A stretch of DNA of 64,000 bases. It comes from UBA647 sp964400545. GTDB lineage: Bacteria > Acidobacteriota > Aminicenantia > UBA2199. The notes below the pieces were generated by a model that worked only from the letters and a program-made list of their open reading frames with translations, did no database searches and was not told the origin of the DNA. The position numbers were made by a program, and so were the translations under genes. Numbering within the stretch: the stretch's first letter is position 1; every line of letters starts with the position of its first letter. This document shows, piece after piece, positions 52,734 through 61,776 of the stretch. The DNA is taken from contig CAYNUG010000001.1 in NCBI GenBank assembly GCA_964400545.1, positions 1 to 64,000 of the forward strand, in the 5' to 3' direction.

Positions 52734-53825
52734 ATGAGCAGGAAAAGATATAAGGTCCTTATTACTGATGATGAGAGTGATATCAGGGAACTACTGGGAG
52801 ATTTTCTTGAAGATAAAGGATTCGATTACTTCCTTGCTGAAAATGCATTCGAATCCCTGGAGATATTCAAGAACAATCCCGATATAGACTTGGTAATGTC
52901 CGATATCAGAATGCCGGGGAGATCGGGCCTCGATCTACTCGGAGATATAAAGCAAATTGATGAAGATGTCATTGTGATAATGATCTCTGCCGTAAAAGAT
53001 ATTGAGTCAGCTATTTCTGCAATGTCCAGAGGTGCATACGACTATGTATCAAAACCTTTCAAACTGGCCGAAGTAGGAATAATAGTTGACAAAGCAATAG
53101 ACAAAAGGAGACTTATTCTTGAAAACCGGGAATACCAACGGAATCTGGAGATAAAAGTCGCCGAAAGGACTGAAGAATTGAAAAATGCATTGAATGAATT
53201 GGATACATCATACCTTATGACACTGGAATCACTTGCCACTGCTCTCGACATGAGAGATGAAGAAACACAAGGGCATTCGGTAAGGGTTCTACAATATGCA
53301 ATGAAACTGGCCGAACTCATGAACATAAAAGATCCTGCTAAACTTAAAATTCTTGAATATGGGTCTCTCCTCCATGATATCGGAAAAATTGGGATACCGG
53401 ATGCAATCTTAAAAAAACCATCCAGTCTTAATGAAGAAGAATGGAAGATAATGAGAACTCATCCGTCAGCCGGATATAAAATACTCAGCAATATCCGATT
53501 CCTTGAAGAAGCCTCAAAAATAGTCCTTTATCATCATGAGAACTATGACGGGACCGGTTACCCGGATAAACTCAAAGGGAATGACATACCGTGGGCAGCC
53601 AGAATATTTTCAGTTGCAGATGCTCTTGATGCAATGACCTCTCACCGTTCATACCGAGATGCCCTTTCTTTCGAAAAAGCAGAAGCGGAATTGAGGCAAT
53701 ACTCAGGGACAAGATTTGATCCGGAAGTAGTCGAGGCATTTTTGACCATTTCCATCACAGATTGGGAAAAAGAAGGTCAAAAAGCGATCAGAAAAGTTAA
53801 AGAAAACCACTCGTCTGATAATTAA
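52734..53825 (+). CDS. Response regulator with HD-GYP domain (c-di-GMP phosphodiesterase)
   Basis: 363 aa. Receiver domain 1-120 with phospho-acceptor D57 (VMSDIRMPG), then a coiled linker (about 125-165). The HD-GYP domain has H214-D215 (LLHDIGKIGIPD) and the full signature H267-H268-E269-x-x-D272-G-T-G-Y-P. All metal ligands visible are intact, so it should hydrolyse c-di-GMP. Possibly co-transcribed with metK. It overlaps the convergent rimI end by 4 bp. Confidence 0.93.
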   Translation: MSRKRYKVLITDDESDIRELLGDFLEDKGFDYFLAENAFESLEIFKNNPDIDLVMSDIRMPGRSGLDLLGDIKQIDEDVIVIMISAVKDIESAISAMSRGAYDYVSKPFKLAEVGIIVDKAIDKRRLILENREYQRNLEIKVAERTEELKNALNELDTSYLMTLESLATALDMRDEETQGHSVRVLQYAMKLAELMNIKDPAKLKILEYGSLLHDIGKIGIPDAILKKPSSLNEEEWKIMRTHPSAGYKILSNIRFLEEASKIVLYHHENYDGTGYPDKLKGNDIPWAARIFSVADALDAMTSHRSYRDALSFEKAEAELRQYSGTRFDPEVVEAFLTISITDWEKEGQKAIRKVKENHSSDN

Positions 53826-54289
53826 TTCAGATCAAGCCTTAATATCAGAGCATCATCTCCGGGATTATTATAGTATCCTTTTCTGATCCGGAGAAATTTG
53901 AACCCTGACTTCTCATAGAATTGTACTGCTCTTTTATTTTGAGATCTCACTTCAAGAAAGACTGATTCCATTTTTTCTCCAACAGCAATTTCTATCAGGG
54001 ATGATAAAAGACCCCATCCTATTCCCTTCCTTCTTGATTTCCTCTTCACTGCAATATTGTTTATTTCTATGATATCGATAATTTTCCTGAAAACTATAAA
54101 CCCCTCAATATTTCTGTTCTCAAAACTGCGAAAAACGAGTATAGTGGAAATTTTATTATTAAACTCTTCCTCAAAAAATGATCTTTTCCATGGATTTGGC
54201 GAACTTTCTCTCTCTATATCCAAAATATCATCAATATCTTCCGGCTTCGCCTTCTCAATTTTTCCTTTTTCCAAAATTTTTCTCGGCAT
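53822..54289 (-). CDS. rimI: RimI-like protein N-acetyltransferase (GNAT)
   Basis: 155 aa. INNIAVKRKSRRKGIGWGLL is the acetyl-CoA-binding R/Q-x-x-G-x-G/A region and RSQNKRAVQFYEKSGFK is the C-terminal GNAT motif of RimI. RimI acetylates the N-terminus of ribosomal protein bS18. The gene overlaps tsaB by 35 bp, a common neighbour pair. Confidence 0.87.
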   Translation of the reverse strand: MPRKILEKGKIEKAKPEDIDDILDIERESSPNPWKRSFFEEEFNNKISTILVFRSFENRNIEGFIVFRKIIDIIEINNIAVKRKSRRKGIGWGLLSSLIEIAVGEKMESVFLEVRSQNKRAVQFYEKSGFKFLRIRKGYYNNPGDDALILRLDLN

Positions 54290-54950
54290 CCGGAATCCTT
54301 ATGTACAAAGGTTCAATATTGCCTGTCCCTTTCTTATAATTACCAGCATTAAATTCCGTCAATGCAATGGACCCGACTTCACTTGATATAAAAGGAGATC
54401 TGTTGACAACAATGCTTCCCGGAAAATCTTCTGAAAGAAGATCTTTATATACCAAAGAACCCATGCCGGTAAAACAAATATTGCTTTCATTTTGCAATTC
54501 ACCCTTCAGTTCTCCGACCTTTATCAATGTCGGTTCAATACTCCGGACCAAATCATTCTTTTTGCTCTTGTATGAAGCAAAATATATTTCTTCCCTTCGT
54601 GCATCAAGTATGGGAATAATGGTCATCCCCGTATAGGTCAATTTTGCTGCTGCAGCTTCCAGCGAACTTACAGGAACAACAGGGATAGGCTTGCCGAAGA
54701 ACAGTCCTTTCAATGTTGCAAGACCGACTCTGATCCCTGTAAAAAATCCCGGCCCGACAGAGACTCCTATAAGACCGATGTCATCAGCATTGATCTTTAA
54801 TGTTAAAAACACTGAATCAATATATGAAACAAGTGTTTTGGAAAGTTCCTCTGAAGAAATAAAATTAAACTCAGTAAGGATCTCTTCCCCTTTCAGAATA
54901 GTGATAGAACAATAATTGGAAGTCGTATCAAGTGCAAGAGTAAACTTCAT
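54255..54950 (-). CDS. tsaB: tRNA threonylcarbamoyladenosine biosynthesis protein TsaB
   Basis: 231 aa. The N-terminal ASKHA-fold strands LALDTTSNYCSITIL and the SVGPGFFTGIRVGLATLKGL signature identify TsaB, the non-catalytic partner of TsaD in making t6A37 in tRNAs. Followed by rimI (35-bp overlap) and preceded by the RsbW-like kinase (4-bp overlap), so all three are one transcript. Confidence 0.93.
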   Translation of the reverse strand: MKFTLALDTTSNYCSITILKGEEILTEFNFISSEELSKTLVSYIDSVFLTLKINADDIGLIGVSVGPGFFTGIRVGLATLKGLFFGKPIPVVPVSSLEAAAAKLTYTGMTIIPILDARREEIYFASYKSKKNDLVRSIEPTLIKVGELKGELQNESNICFTGMGSLVYKDLLSEDFPGSIVVNRSPFISSEVGSIALTEFNAGNYKKGTGNIEPLYIRIPDAEKNFGKRKN

Positions 54951-55363
54951 ACTGCTTTTTCAAGAATGACTCTCGTCCCGGTTCCGATATTTGAAAAATC
55001 TACACGATCCATATAGTTCCTCATTATAAGAATCCCCCTTCCGTTAAGTGAAAGGACGTCCTTAGATTCGATCTTCTTTGACATCTCCTCGAAATCAACT
55101 ATTTCAGTATTCTGATCCGTTACTGTCAATTTCAGTTTCCTTTTCTCCCATTCGAAATCGAGGAAGACCCTTTTCTTCGGATCATATTTGTTCCCGTGAA
55201 TGATCGCATTGTTAATTACTTCTCTGAGAGATATCTCGATCTTGAACATATCATCATCCGATATCTTCAAAATGTTCTTCAGATAATTAAGGATGAATAC
55301 AGTGAATTCAGTAAATTTAAGATTACTGACAAAATTCGTAGATATTTTTCTGCCTGTTAGCAT
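54947..55363 (-). CDS. RsbW/SpoIIAB-like HATPase (anti-sigma kinase family) with a degenerate G1 box
   Basis: 138 aa. The N-box helix is intact (LREVINNAIIHGNKYDPKK) and the G2-like SLNGRGILIMRNYMDRV is good. The G1 box, normally DxGxG(F), reads VTDQNTEIVD: the Asp is kept but both glycines are lost. It may bind ATP weakly or act without kinase activity. No STAS antagonist or sigma-B-type gene is adjacent. It heads the operon with tsaB and rimI, reading from a leaderless promoter. Confidence 0.8.
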   Translation of the reverse strand: MLTGRKISTNFVSNLKFTEFTVFILNYLKNILKISDDDMFKIEISLREVINNAIIHGNKYDPKKRVFLDFEWEKRKLKLTVTDQNTEIVDFEEMSKKIESKDVLSLNGRGILIMRNYMDRVDFSNIGTGTRVILEKAV

Positions 55364-55369
55364 ATCAAA

Positions 55370-55398
55370 AGTATATCAAAAGAAAGAGAGATTTTCAA
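55370..55398 (-). promoter_or_regulatory. Leaderless promoter of the RsbW-like/tsaB/rimI operon
   Basis: On the minus strand: TTGAAA (55398-55393), 17-nt spacer, TATACT (55375-55370), then 6 nt to ATG 55363. No Shine-Dalgarno. Confidence 0.65.
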
Positions 55399-55459
55399 AA
55401 ACCTGATTTATCGATATGCTGACATATTGCGTCCCAACTCCAGAGAAAAAGGAACATCC

Positions 55460-55488
55460 TTGACATTATTTTCCCCCAAACATAGAAT
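55460..55488 (+). promoter_or_regulatory. Promoter of the membrane-protein/nucleotidase transcript
   Basis: Perfect TTGACA (55460-55465), 17-nt spacer, TAGAAT (55483-55488). Confidence 0.7.
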
Positions 55489-55520
55489 TAATTGTTCTAT
55501 AATAATAATAGGAGAATATT

Positions 55521-56363
55521 ATGACAGTAAAGAAAAAAACAGCAACTAAAGAAAACTGTAATTGGGTCTTTAACCTTATAGTAAAATTTGTCGATGTAAT
55601 GAGAAATGTACTTAGTGAGAAACTTTTCAAATTTTTAAAAAAATGGCTTCTCATCCTCGGGAATTGCGGATTTTATGTAGCTTCCGCTCTCGCTTTTCTA
55701 ATAGGTCTCATAGCTGCAATCAGAACAGAATCATTCGGGGTATTTGCAACAGGATTCGGATATGCGATCGGGTTTTTCGTCCTTCAGTACGTAGCGGTAA
55801 AATTTGCAAATGCCGGAGATAAGCTGATAGAGAACAACAAGACGGGACTGGCTTCAGCGGCCTTCCTTGATAGCATAGGTCTATTGTTCATGATCGGAGG
55901 TGCACTTATTCTGCTATTCAATTCATACTTAGCTATAAAGCAAGGGGCATTTTCACCGTTTTTAGAAGGAATTGCAGCCTTTATTGTGTTTGAACTGTTC
56001 GCACTTCTTGCACTTAACCCGAAAACAGTAACTTTAGAGGTTGTTCCCGGAACTTCAGCAGGACAGGAAGCAATAGGGATCGTCACTTTCTTCCTGAAAT
56101 CGTTCATGAAACTAGTTCCTATCATTTACGGCGTAGGGATTATTGTTACAACGATCCTTATGTTCATCCACTCCTTTGGATTGTTCAAGGAAGGCAGAAT
56201 GACATTTGCGTGGCTGAGAGTTACGGGAGATTTCCAGACAATAGCAATAATTGCGTTGCTTCCTCTATTAGCTTACATTATTTTTGCTTTTGTTTTCCTT
56301 GCTATTGATGTAATAAGGGCGATACTTTCTATCCCATCGAAACTGGACAAACTGGCAAAATAG
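55521..56363 (+). CDS. Polytopic membrane protein of unknown function
   Basis: 280 aa. A basic N-terminus (about 1-40) precedes about seven hydrophobic segments (for example LGNCGFYVASALAFLIGLIA and ALLPLLAYIIFAFVFLAID, each within one helix). A soluble loop carries PKTVTLEVVPGTSAGQEAIG at about 165-185. No family recognised. TAGGAGAA precedes the ATG. The nucleotidase gene follows after 19 bp, so it may be an accessory membrane protein of the salvage run. Confidence 0.75.
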   Translation: MTVKKKTATKENCNWVFNLIVKFVDVMRNVLSEKLFKFLKKWLLILGNCGFYVASALAFLIGLIAAIRTESFGVFATGFGYAIGFFVLQYVAVKFANAGDKLIENNKTGLASAAFLDSIGLLFMIGGALILLFNSYLAIKQGAFSPFLEGIAAFIVFELFALLALNPKTVTLEVVPGTSAGQEAIGIVTFFLKSFMKLVPIIYGVGIIVTTILMFIHSFGLFKEGRMTFAWLRVTGDFQTIAIIALLPLLAYIIFAFVFLAIDVIRAILSIPSKLDKLAK

Positions 56364-56382
56364 ATCAGATTAATCCCTTAAA

Positions 56383-58677
56383 ATGGCAATAAATCTGATA
56401 ATAAACGGTTGCCCTCTCGAGATATTCGATGGGGCAACCATAGGAGACGCCATAAGGAAATTCTCTCCTGATACACTTTCTGATGTTGAGCAGGGAAGAT
56501 CCGAAGTCAGGGATTTGGACGGCAACTTGTACTACCTTAGCGGAGAACTGACCGGAGGAGAAGTATTTGGAATTGAAAAAAAATCACAATCGGAGAAAAA
56601 TATGGATCAATCAAAACACTCACTGATTACTATAGTTTTAATAGCATTATCTCTCATACTTCTTGGAACATTCCTGATCAGGGCAGATAGTGAAGAAACA
56701 ACAATCACCATATTTCATCTTAATGATATACACGGAACTATCAAAAATATGGGGAAAATCACTTCAATTGTTGAAACAGAAAAAGCAAATAATCCGAATG
56801 TATTCCTTATGGAGGCAGGAGATAATTTCAGTGGAAATCCGGTTGTCGATCAGTATGATCCTAAGGGCGAGCCCATATTGGTATTGATGAATAAAATGAA
56901 GTTTGATGTGGGAGTATTAGGTAATCACGATTTTGATTTCGGGAAAAAGATATTAAAAAGATTTATGAAGAAAGCAAATTTTCCGATCTTATGCTGTAAT
57001 GTAAAAAGCAATGATCCCGACTTCCCTCAGCCTGAACCTTATACAGTATTAAAAACCGAGAACGGAATTGATCTGGTTATTCTCGGATTGATCCAAACAG
57101 AAGCACATTCGGGAATTCCCAGCACGCTTCCTGCTAACGTTAAAGATCTTAGATTTTTTAAAGGAACTGAATTTGCTTTAAAATACAAATATTTGAAAAA
57201 AGATAACAATATCTTCATTGCCCTCAGCCATCTCGGATTTGGAAAAGACAAGGAACTTGCTGCCAACATGAAGGAACTTGACTTGATAATTGGTGGTCAC
57301 TCTCACACACTGATTGAGAACCCCGCGTTTGAGAACGGAGTACTAATTGCACAGGCCGGGGCACATGCAGACTACCTTGGCAGAATCGATATTGTGGTCA
57401 AAAATGGTAAAATAATAAGCAGGAAGGGCTCTGTTATTGATCTTCATAAAGTAAAAACAAGTAACAAAGAAATTGATAAACTTGTTACAGATTTCAACAG
57501 CGAAAGTTCTCTGAACAATGTCCTTACCGTGATCGACACCACTATCACCGGAAGAAACGACCTGGGTCTAATGGTCACTGATGCTGTTCGTGAGGACCTT
57601 GGCCTCGACATGATCTTCTACAATAAAGGAGGGATCAGGATAAACAGATTATCCGGTAAGGTCAGGGCCAAAGATATTTACTCTATGCATCCTTTCGGGA
57701 ACTATATCGTTGAGATATTGATGGATACTTCGGAAATAAAAAACCTTATCAAAAATGATTATGAAAGTCACAGGGGACTCGATATAATCCCTTCGGGACT
57801 AACCTACAGAGTAACCAGAGATCTGAACAAAAAAGTTATTAAAGTTGAATTATTCGATCTTAACGGATACAGGTTGCCGGACAACAGAAAATTCAGGGTC
57901 GGACTCAACAACTATATCGTAAGTTCTTATAATTTCACACATAAAGATCCGGGGAAATCTACAAATGCGAAAACAGTGGATATTATGCTCAGATTCTTTT
58001 CTAACCTGAAAAAGAAATTGAATTACTCTGATGTAGTAAGAGCCGAAGAAAAAATCGTCTATTCAGGGAATGTTAAAACTTTGGGTGTAACGGAAACGGA
58101 TATTTTTGCAGCAAAGAAAACATTCTATAAAAACTCCCCATCCGGAAATCTTATAACAGATGCGATGAGGGTTCAAACAAGTTCTGATCTGGCGTTATTC
58201 CCGACCAGGCTTTTAAGAGAAGGATTGATCATACAAAAAGGAAAAAAGATATACAAAGAGGTACTTCCCGATCTTTACAGTTTCATAAAACAAAGCAAAG
58301 TTATAAAGATCACACTTACCGGGAAGCAATTAAAAGATTTCATATTTAAAAGGACCGGACAGAAGAACAATATAGACCTTCAGATATCGGGAGCATCATA
58401 CTCCGTCCTTTATGATAAGGAAAATAAGGTTTGTAATGTAGAATTTAGTTTATCCACAGATCCGATCTTCAGTGAAGCAAAATCCTACAGCATTGCCATG
58501 ATCGAATATGAATTCAGGAATTTCTATAAATTGAAAAAATTAACCGCCAAACCTGAAAGGGTAAAGAAAGGACTTGAGGATATTTTGTCAGAATATATCA
58601 TGGCTAAAAAGATCATCACAGAACAAATAGCAATACCAAGGATCCTATTAAAAAAACAAGTGAAAGCGAGGAGGTAA
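56383..58677 (+). CDS. Membrane-anchored 5'-nucleotidase/UshA-like metallophosphatase with an N-terminal cytosolic domain
   Basis: 764 aa. Residues 1-68 form a small domain that looks beta-grasp-like (INLIINGCPLEIFDGATIG ... VRDLDGNLYYLSGEL). Residues 81-97 are a membrane helix, so the rest faces the periplasm. The metallophosphatase core has D115/H117 (FHLNDIHG), D147 (GDNFSG), N181-H182 (GNHDFDFG) and H306/H308 (GGHSHT). The 5_nucleotid_C domain (about 380-740) follows, apparently with a second, divergent copy. It should release nucleosides from external nucleotides. ATG 56602 (residue 74) has its own GGAG site and would give a protein with only the anchor and phosphatase. Confidence 0.85.
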   Translation: MAINLIINGCPLEIFDGATIGDAIRKFSPDTLSDVEQGRSEVRDLDGNLYYLSGELTGGEVFGIEKKSQSEKNMDQSKHSLITIVLIALSLILLGTFLIRADSEETTITIFHLNDIHGTIKNMGKITSIVETEKANNPNVFLMEAGDNFSGNPVVDQYDPKGEPILVLMNKMKFDVGVLGNHDFDFGKKILKRFMKKANFPILCCNVKSNDPDFPQPEPYTVLKTENGIDLVILGLIQTEAHSGIPSTLPANVKDLRFFKGTEFALKYKYLKKDNNIFIALSHLGFGKDKELAANMKELDLIIGGHSHTLIENPAFENGVLIAQAGAHADYLGRIDIVVKNGKIISRKGSVIDLHKVKTSNKEIDKLVTDFNSESSLNNVLTVIDTTITGRNDLGLMVTDAVREDLGLDMIFYNKGGIRINRLSGKVRAKDIYSMHPFGNYIVEILMDTSEIKNLIKNDYESHRGLDIIPSGLTYRVTRDLNKKVIKVELFDLNGYRLPDNRKFRVGLNNYIVSSYNFTHKDPGKSTNAKTVDIMLRFFSNLKKKLNYSDVVRAEEKIVYSGNVKTLGVTETDIFAAKKTFYKNSPSGNLITDAMRVQTSSDLALFPTRLLREGLIIQKGKKIYKEVLPDLYSFIKQSKVIKITLTGKQLKDFIFKRTGQKNNIDLQISGASYSVLYDKENKVCNVEFSLSTDPIFSEAKSYSIAMIEYEFRNFYKLKKLTAKPERVKKGLEDILSEYIMAKKIITEQIAIPRILLKKQVKARR

Positions 58678-58679
58678 AA

Positions 58680-59249
58680 TTGGCTCAACTATACTACAGA
58701 CACTCAACAATGAACGCCGGGAAATCAACAGAAGTATTGAAAATAGCACACAATTATGAAGAACAGAATAAAAAAGTTCTCCTCTTTACACCTTCAATTG
58801 ACGACAGGTACGGAGAGGGAAAGATCACATCAAGAATGGGTTTCCAGCGTGAAGCAATAATGATCAAATCGGATACAGATATTTATGCAATCGCCGAGAA
58901 AGAGAGTCCTTTTTGTATTCTCATTGATGAAGGACAATTCCTTAACCGCCAGCAGGTGATCACGCTGACAAAAATAGTTGATGAACTTAATATACCCGTA
59001 ATTGTTTACGGGCTTAAGAACGATTACAGGAACCAATTATTTCCGGGAAGCGAAGCACTTCTCCTCCTTGCAGATAAGATAGAGGAAGTGAAAACAGTAT
59101 GCTGGTATTGTACAAGAAAGGCAACCATGCTTATAAAATTCAAGGATGGAAAGCCTGTCAACAAAGGTGAGCAGATAGAGATCGGTGGAAACGATAAGTA
59201 CACTTCTGTATGTAGAAAATGCTATTCTGCCAGATTACCGATCATTTAA
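58680..59249 (+). CDS. tdk: Thymidine kinase, type II
   Basis: 189 aa from TTG 58680 behind GAGGAGG. The P-loop is at 9-17 (STMNAGKST), catalytic Glu84 in LIDEGQF, and the structural zinc site is C141, C144, C178, C181. It phosphorylates thymidine or deoxyuridine with ATP. Two bp after the nucleotidase stop, consistent with use of imported nucleosides. Confidence 0.95.
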   Translation: MAQLYYRHSTMNAGKSTEVLKIAHNYEEQNKKVLLFTPSIDDRYGEGKITSRMGFQREAIMIKSDTDIYAIAEKESPFCILIDEGQFLNRQQVITLTKIVDELNIPVIVYGLKNDYRNQLFPGSEALLLLADKIEEVKTVCWYCTRKATMLIKFKDGKPVNKGEQIEIGGNDKYTSVCRKCYSARLPII

Positions 59250-59303
59250 ACAGTTAATAACCCTTATCGAACTTGAAAATAGTATAATAAAGTTGTAAAG
59301 TCA

Positions 59304-59309
59304 TATAAT
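59304..59309 (+). promoter_or_regulatory. Possible -10 box of udk
   Basis: TATAAT ends 5 nt before ATG 59315 with no ribosome binding site. No matching -35 box was found. A second TATAAT lies at 59283-59288. Confidence 0.35.
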
Positions 59310-59314
59310 AAAAA

Positions 59315-59953
59315 ATGGAAAACAATAAGCCGCTGGTAATTGGTGTAGCCGGAGGGAGTGGATCCGGGAAGACCACGATCATTAATTCGATAATAGAAAA
59401 GATCAATCCTTTTGATGTGGTAACACTTCAGCATGATTCCTACTATAAGAACAACAATCATCTTCCTCTACTCGAAAGAGAGAATATTAATTACGACCAT
59501 CCTGATTCGCTAGAAACAGATCTTTTAGTTTCAAATCTGGAAGGTCTATTGGAATGGAAAGAAATCGAAACACCGATCTATGATTTCAAAACCCATTCAA
59601 GAAAAAAAAAGGGACTGATAAAGAAACCAGCCGAAGTAGTGATAGTTGACGGTATCCTGATATTTGTTGAGGAAAGATTAAGAGAACTTATGGATGTAAA
59701 GATATTCGTGAACACCGATAGCGATATAAGGTTCATAAGAAGATTGAAAAGGGATATGATCGAAAGGAACAGAAGTCTTGACTCTGTAATAAATCAATAT
59801 CTGGCAACAGTAAAACCTATGCATCTCGCTTTTGTTCAACCCAGCCGTAGATTTGCAGATATCATTATTCCAGAGGGAAAAAGTCCTATCTCAACAGCAA
59901 TGGTTGTAAATCTTATAGAAAGCCATTTAAAAAAAGGTCAGAAAAAGAACTGA
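59315..59953 (+). CDS. udk: Uridine/cytidine kinase
   Basis: 212 aa. Walker A is at 13-20 (GGSGSGKT); HDSYYKNNNHLP and NYDHPDSLETD form the nucleoside site; VVIVDGILIF is the Walker B strand; RRLKRDMIERNRS is the lid. It makes UMP or CMP from the nucleosides. No Shine-Dalgarno before the ATG. Confidence 0.94.
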   Translation: MENNKPLVIGVAGGSGSGKTTIINSIIEKINPFDVVTLQHDSYYKNNNHLPLLERENINYDHPDSLETDLLVSNLEGLLEWKEIETPIYDFKTHSRKKKGLIKKPAEVVIVDGILIFVEERLRELMDVKIFVNTDSDIRFIRRLKRDMIERNRSLDSVINQYLATVKPMHLAFVQPSRRFADIIIPEGKSPISTAMVVNLIESHLKKGQKKN

Positions 59954-59977
59954 AGGCTTATGTCTGGAGAATTTGTT

Positions 59978-60556
59978 ATGGTAGAAAAAGAATTTATAAG
60001 TGCACAGCAGTTGTTGGAAGATTCTTTCCGGCTTGGCATTAAGATCCTCGAGAGTGGTTTTAGACCAAACTACATTGTCGGGATCTGGAGAGGCGGCACT
60101 CCCGTAGGAATAGCCGTTCAGGAATTGTTGGATTATTTTGGAATAAAAACAGACCATATCGCAATAAGAACATCATCCTATGAAGGGATCGGCAAAAGAA
60201 AAAAAGAGATCAGGGTTCACGGTCTGGATTATATCTCAAACAGTATCAATTACGATGATAATCTGCTGATCGTTGATGATGTATTCGATACAGGGTTAAG
60301 CATTGAAGGAGTTTTAAATTCTCTCAAAGCGAAAGCCAGAAGGAACACTCCCAAAGATATAAGGATCGCAACATCCTATTACAAACCGGACAACAAAAAA
60401 ACTGACTTCAAACCAGATTATTATATTCATGAAACATCCAACTGGCTTATTTTTCCGCATGAACTTGATGGATTATCAAAAGATGAGATCGAAAAATATA
60501 AACCAAATGTTTCAAAACTAATTAAGGCGGTAAACAAAAATGGAAATAACACGTAA
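59978..60556 (+). CDS. Purine phosphoribosyltransferase (hypoxanthine/xanthine type)
   Basis: 192 aa from ATG 59978, which has GGAG 8 nt upstream; ATG 59960 adds six residues but its binding site is too close. The PRPP loop LLIVDDVFDTGLS and the N-terminal IVGIWRGGTPVG (diphosphate loop) define a type I PRTase. YKPDNKKTDFKPDYYIHETSNWLIFPHE resembles Gpt/xanthine-type enzymes around the base pocket. It salvages a purine base with PRPP; exact base preference is inferred. The next gene starts 17 bp before its stop. Confidence 0.85.
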   Translation: MVEKEFISAQQLLEDSFRLGIKILESGFRPNYIVGIWRGGTPVGIAVQELLDYFGIKTDHIAIRTSSYEGIGKRKKEIRVHGLDYISNSINYDDNLLIVDDVFDTGLSIEGVLNSLKAKARRNTPKDIRIATSYYKPDNKKTDFKPDYYIHETSNWLIFPHELDGLSKDEIEKYKPNVSKLIKAVNKNGNNT

Positions 60557-61754
60557 ATTTATAGAAAAGATACCAAAAACTGATTTGCATCTTCATTTAG
60601 ACGGTTCTTTGAGATTGGAAACACTTATTGAACTTGCCGATGATGCAGGTATAGAACTTCCGGCCAAGACTGTCGAAGGTCTGAAAAAAACTGTTTTTAA
60701 AGATAAGTACAATAACCTTGGAGAATATCTGAAGGGGTTTTTCTATACTGGCTCAGTAATGCAGACAGCAGATTCTCTTGAACGAATATCTTACGAACTC
60801 GCTCTGGATAACATCAACGAAGGAGTTAAATATATAGAGGTCAGGTTTGCACCGCAATTACATCAGAATGATGATCTCGGTATAATCGATGTCCTAAAAG
60901 CAGTTAACAAAGGGTTGAAAAAAGCTCAGACAGAATTCAATGATCGCAAAGAGATAGGTTCCGGTACAGAACCGCCTTTCGAATACGGAATAATCTCCTG
61001 TGCAATGAGAATGTTTGATTACGGATTTTCCAAATATTTCGATGATCTGCTGAACGTTCACAAATATTCTGACAGAAAATGGATATTCTCATTAGCTTCA
61101 CAGGAACTCGTAAGAGCTTCAGTAGATGCCAGGGATAATCATGACATTCCGGTTGTCGGATTTGATCTGGCTGGAATGGAAAAGGGATATCCTGCTGTTG
61201 ATCATAAATATGCATACAACCTCGCACACAAAAGTTTTCTGAAAAAAACTGTCCATGCCGGGGAAGCTTACGGGCCTGAAAGTATTTTTCAAGCAATAAC
61301 CGAACTACATGCTGACAGGATCGGACATGGGCTTCATCTGTTTGATGCGAACATTATCAAGAATGATGACATAATTGATAAAGAGGATTATGTAAACGAT
61401 CTTGCCCAGTACATTGCTGACAGGAGAATCACAATCGAAGTTTGTCTTACTTCAAATATGCAGACGAATCCTAAATACAAAACTCTCGAAGACCATCCTT
61501 TCAGAAAAATGAAAGATGCACGATTATCTCTGACCTTTTGCACGGACAACAGAACCGTATCATCAACAACGGTAACTGATGAGATATTTAAAGCTGTCAA
61601 CACATTCGATATTTCTCATAAGGATCTCAGAGACATAGTCGTATACGGCTTTAAAAGGAGCTTCTTTCCGGGATCATACCTGAAGAAAAGACGATATGTA
61701 AGAAGGATCCTCAATTATTATGATGAAATTGAAAAAGAATTCGGACTAAAATAA
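60540..61754 (+). CDS. add: Adenosine deaminase
   Basis: 404 aa TIM-barrel amidohydrolase. Zinc ligands are H17 and H19 (DLHLHLDGS) and the His in KTVHAGEAYGPE, whose Glu is catalytic. DRIGHGLHLF and LTFCTDNRTVSST supply the remaining His and the Asp. It converts adenosine to inosine. Length is at the upper end for bacterial Add because of a mid-sequence insertion near GSGTEPPFEYG. It overlaps the PRTase gene by 17 bp. Confidence 0.9.
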   Translation: MEITRKFIEKIPKTDLHLHLDGSLRLETLIELADDAGIELPAKTVEGLKKTVFKDKYNNLGEYLKGFFYTGSVMQTADSLERISYELALDNINEGVKYIEVRFAPQLHQNDDLGIIDVLKAVNKGLKKAQTEFNDRKEIGSGTEPPFEYGIISCAMRMFDYGFSKYFDDLLNVHKYSDRKWIFSLASQELVRASVDARDNHDIPVVGFDLAGMEKGYPAVDHKYAYNLAHKSFLKKTVHAGEAYGPESIFQAITELHADRIGHGLHLFDANIIKNDDIIDKEDYVNDLAQYIADRRITIEVCLTSNMQTNPKYKTLEDHPFRKMKDARLSLTFCTDNRTVSSTTVTDEIFKAVNTFDISHKDLRDIVVYGFKRSFFPGSYLKKRRYVRRILNYYDEIEKEFGLK

Positions 61755-61776
61755 CACTACTTACAAAAGGAGTATT

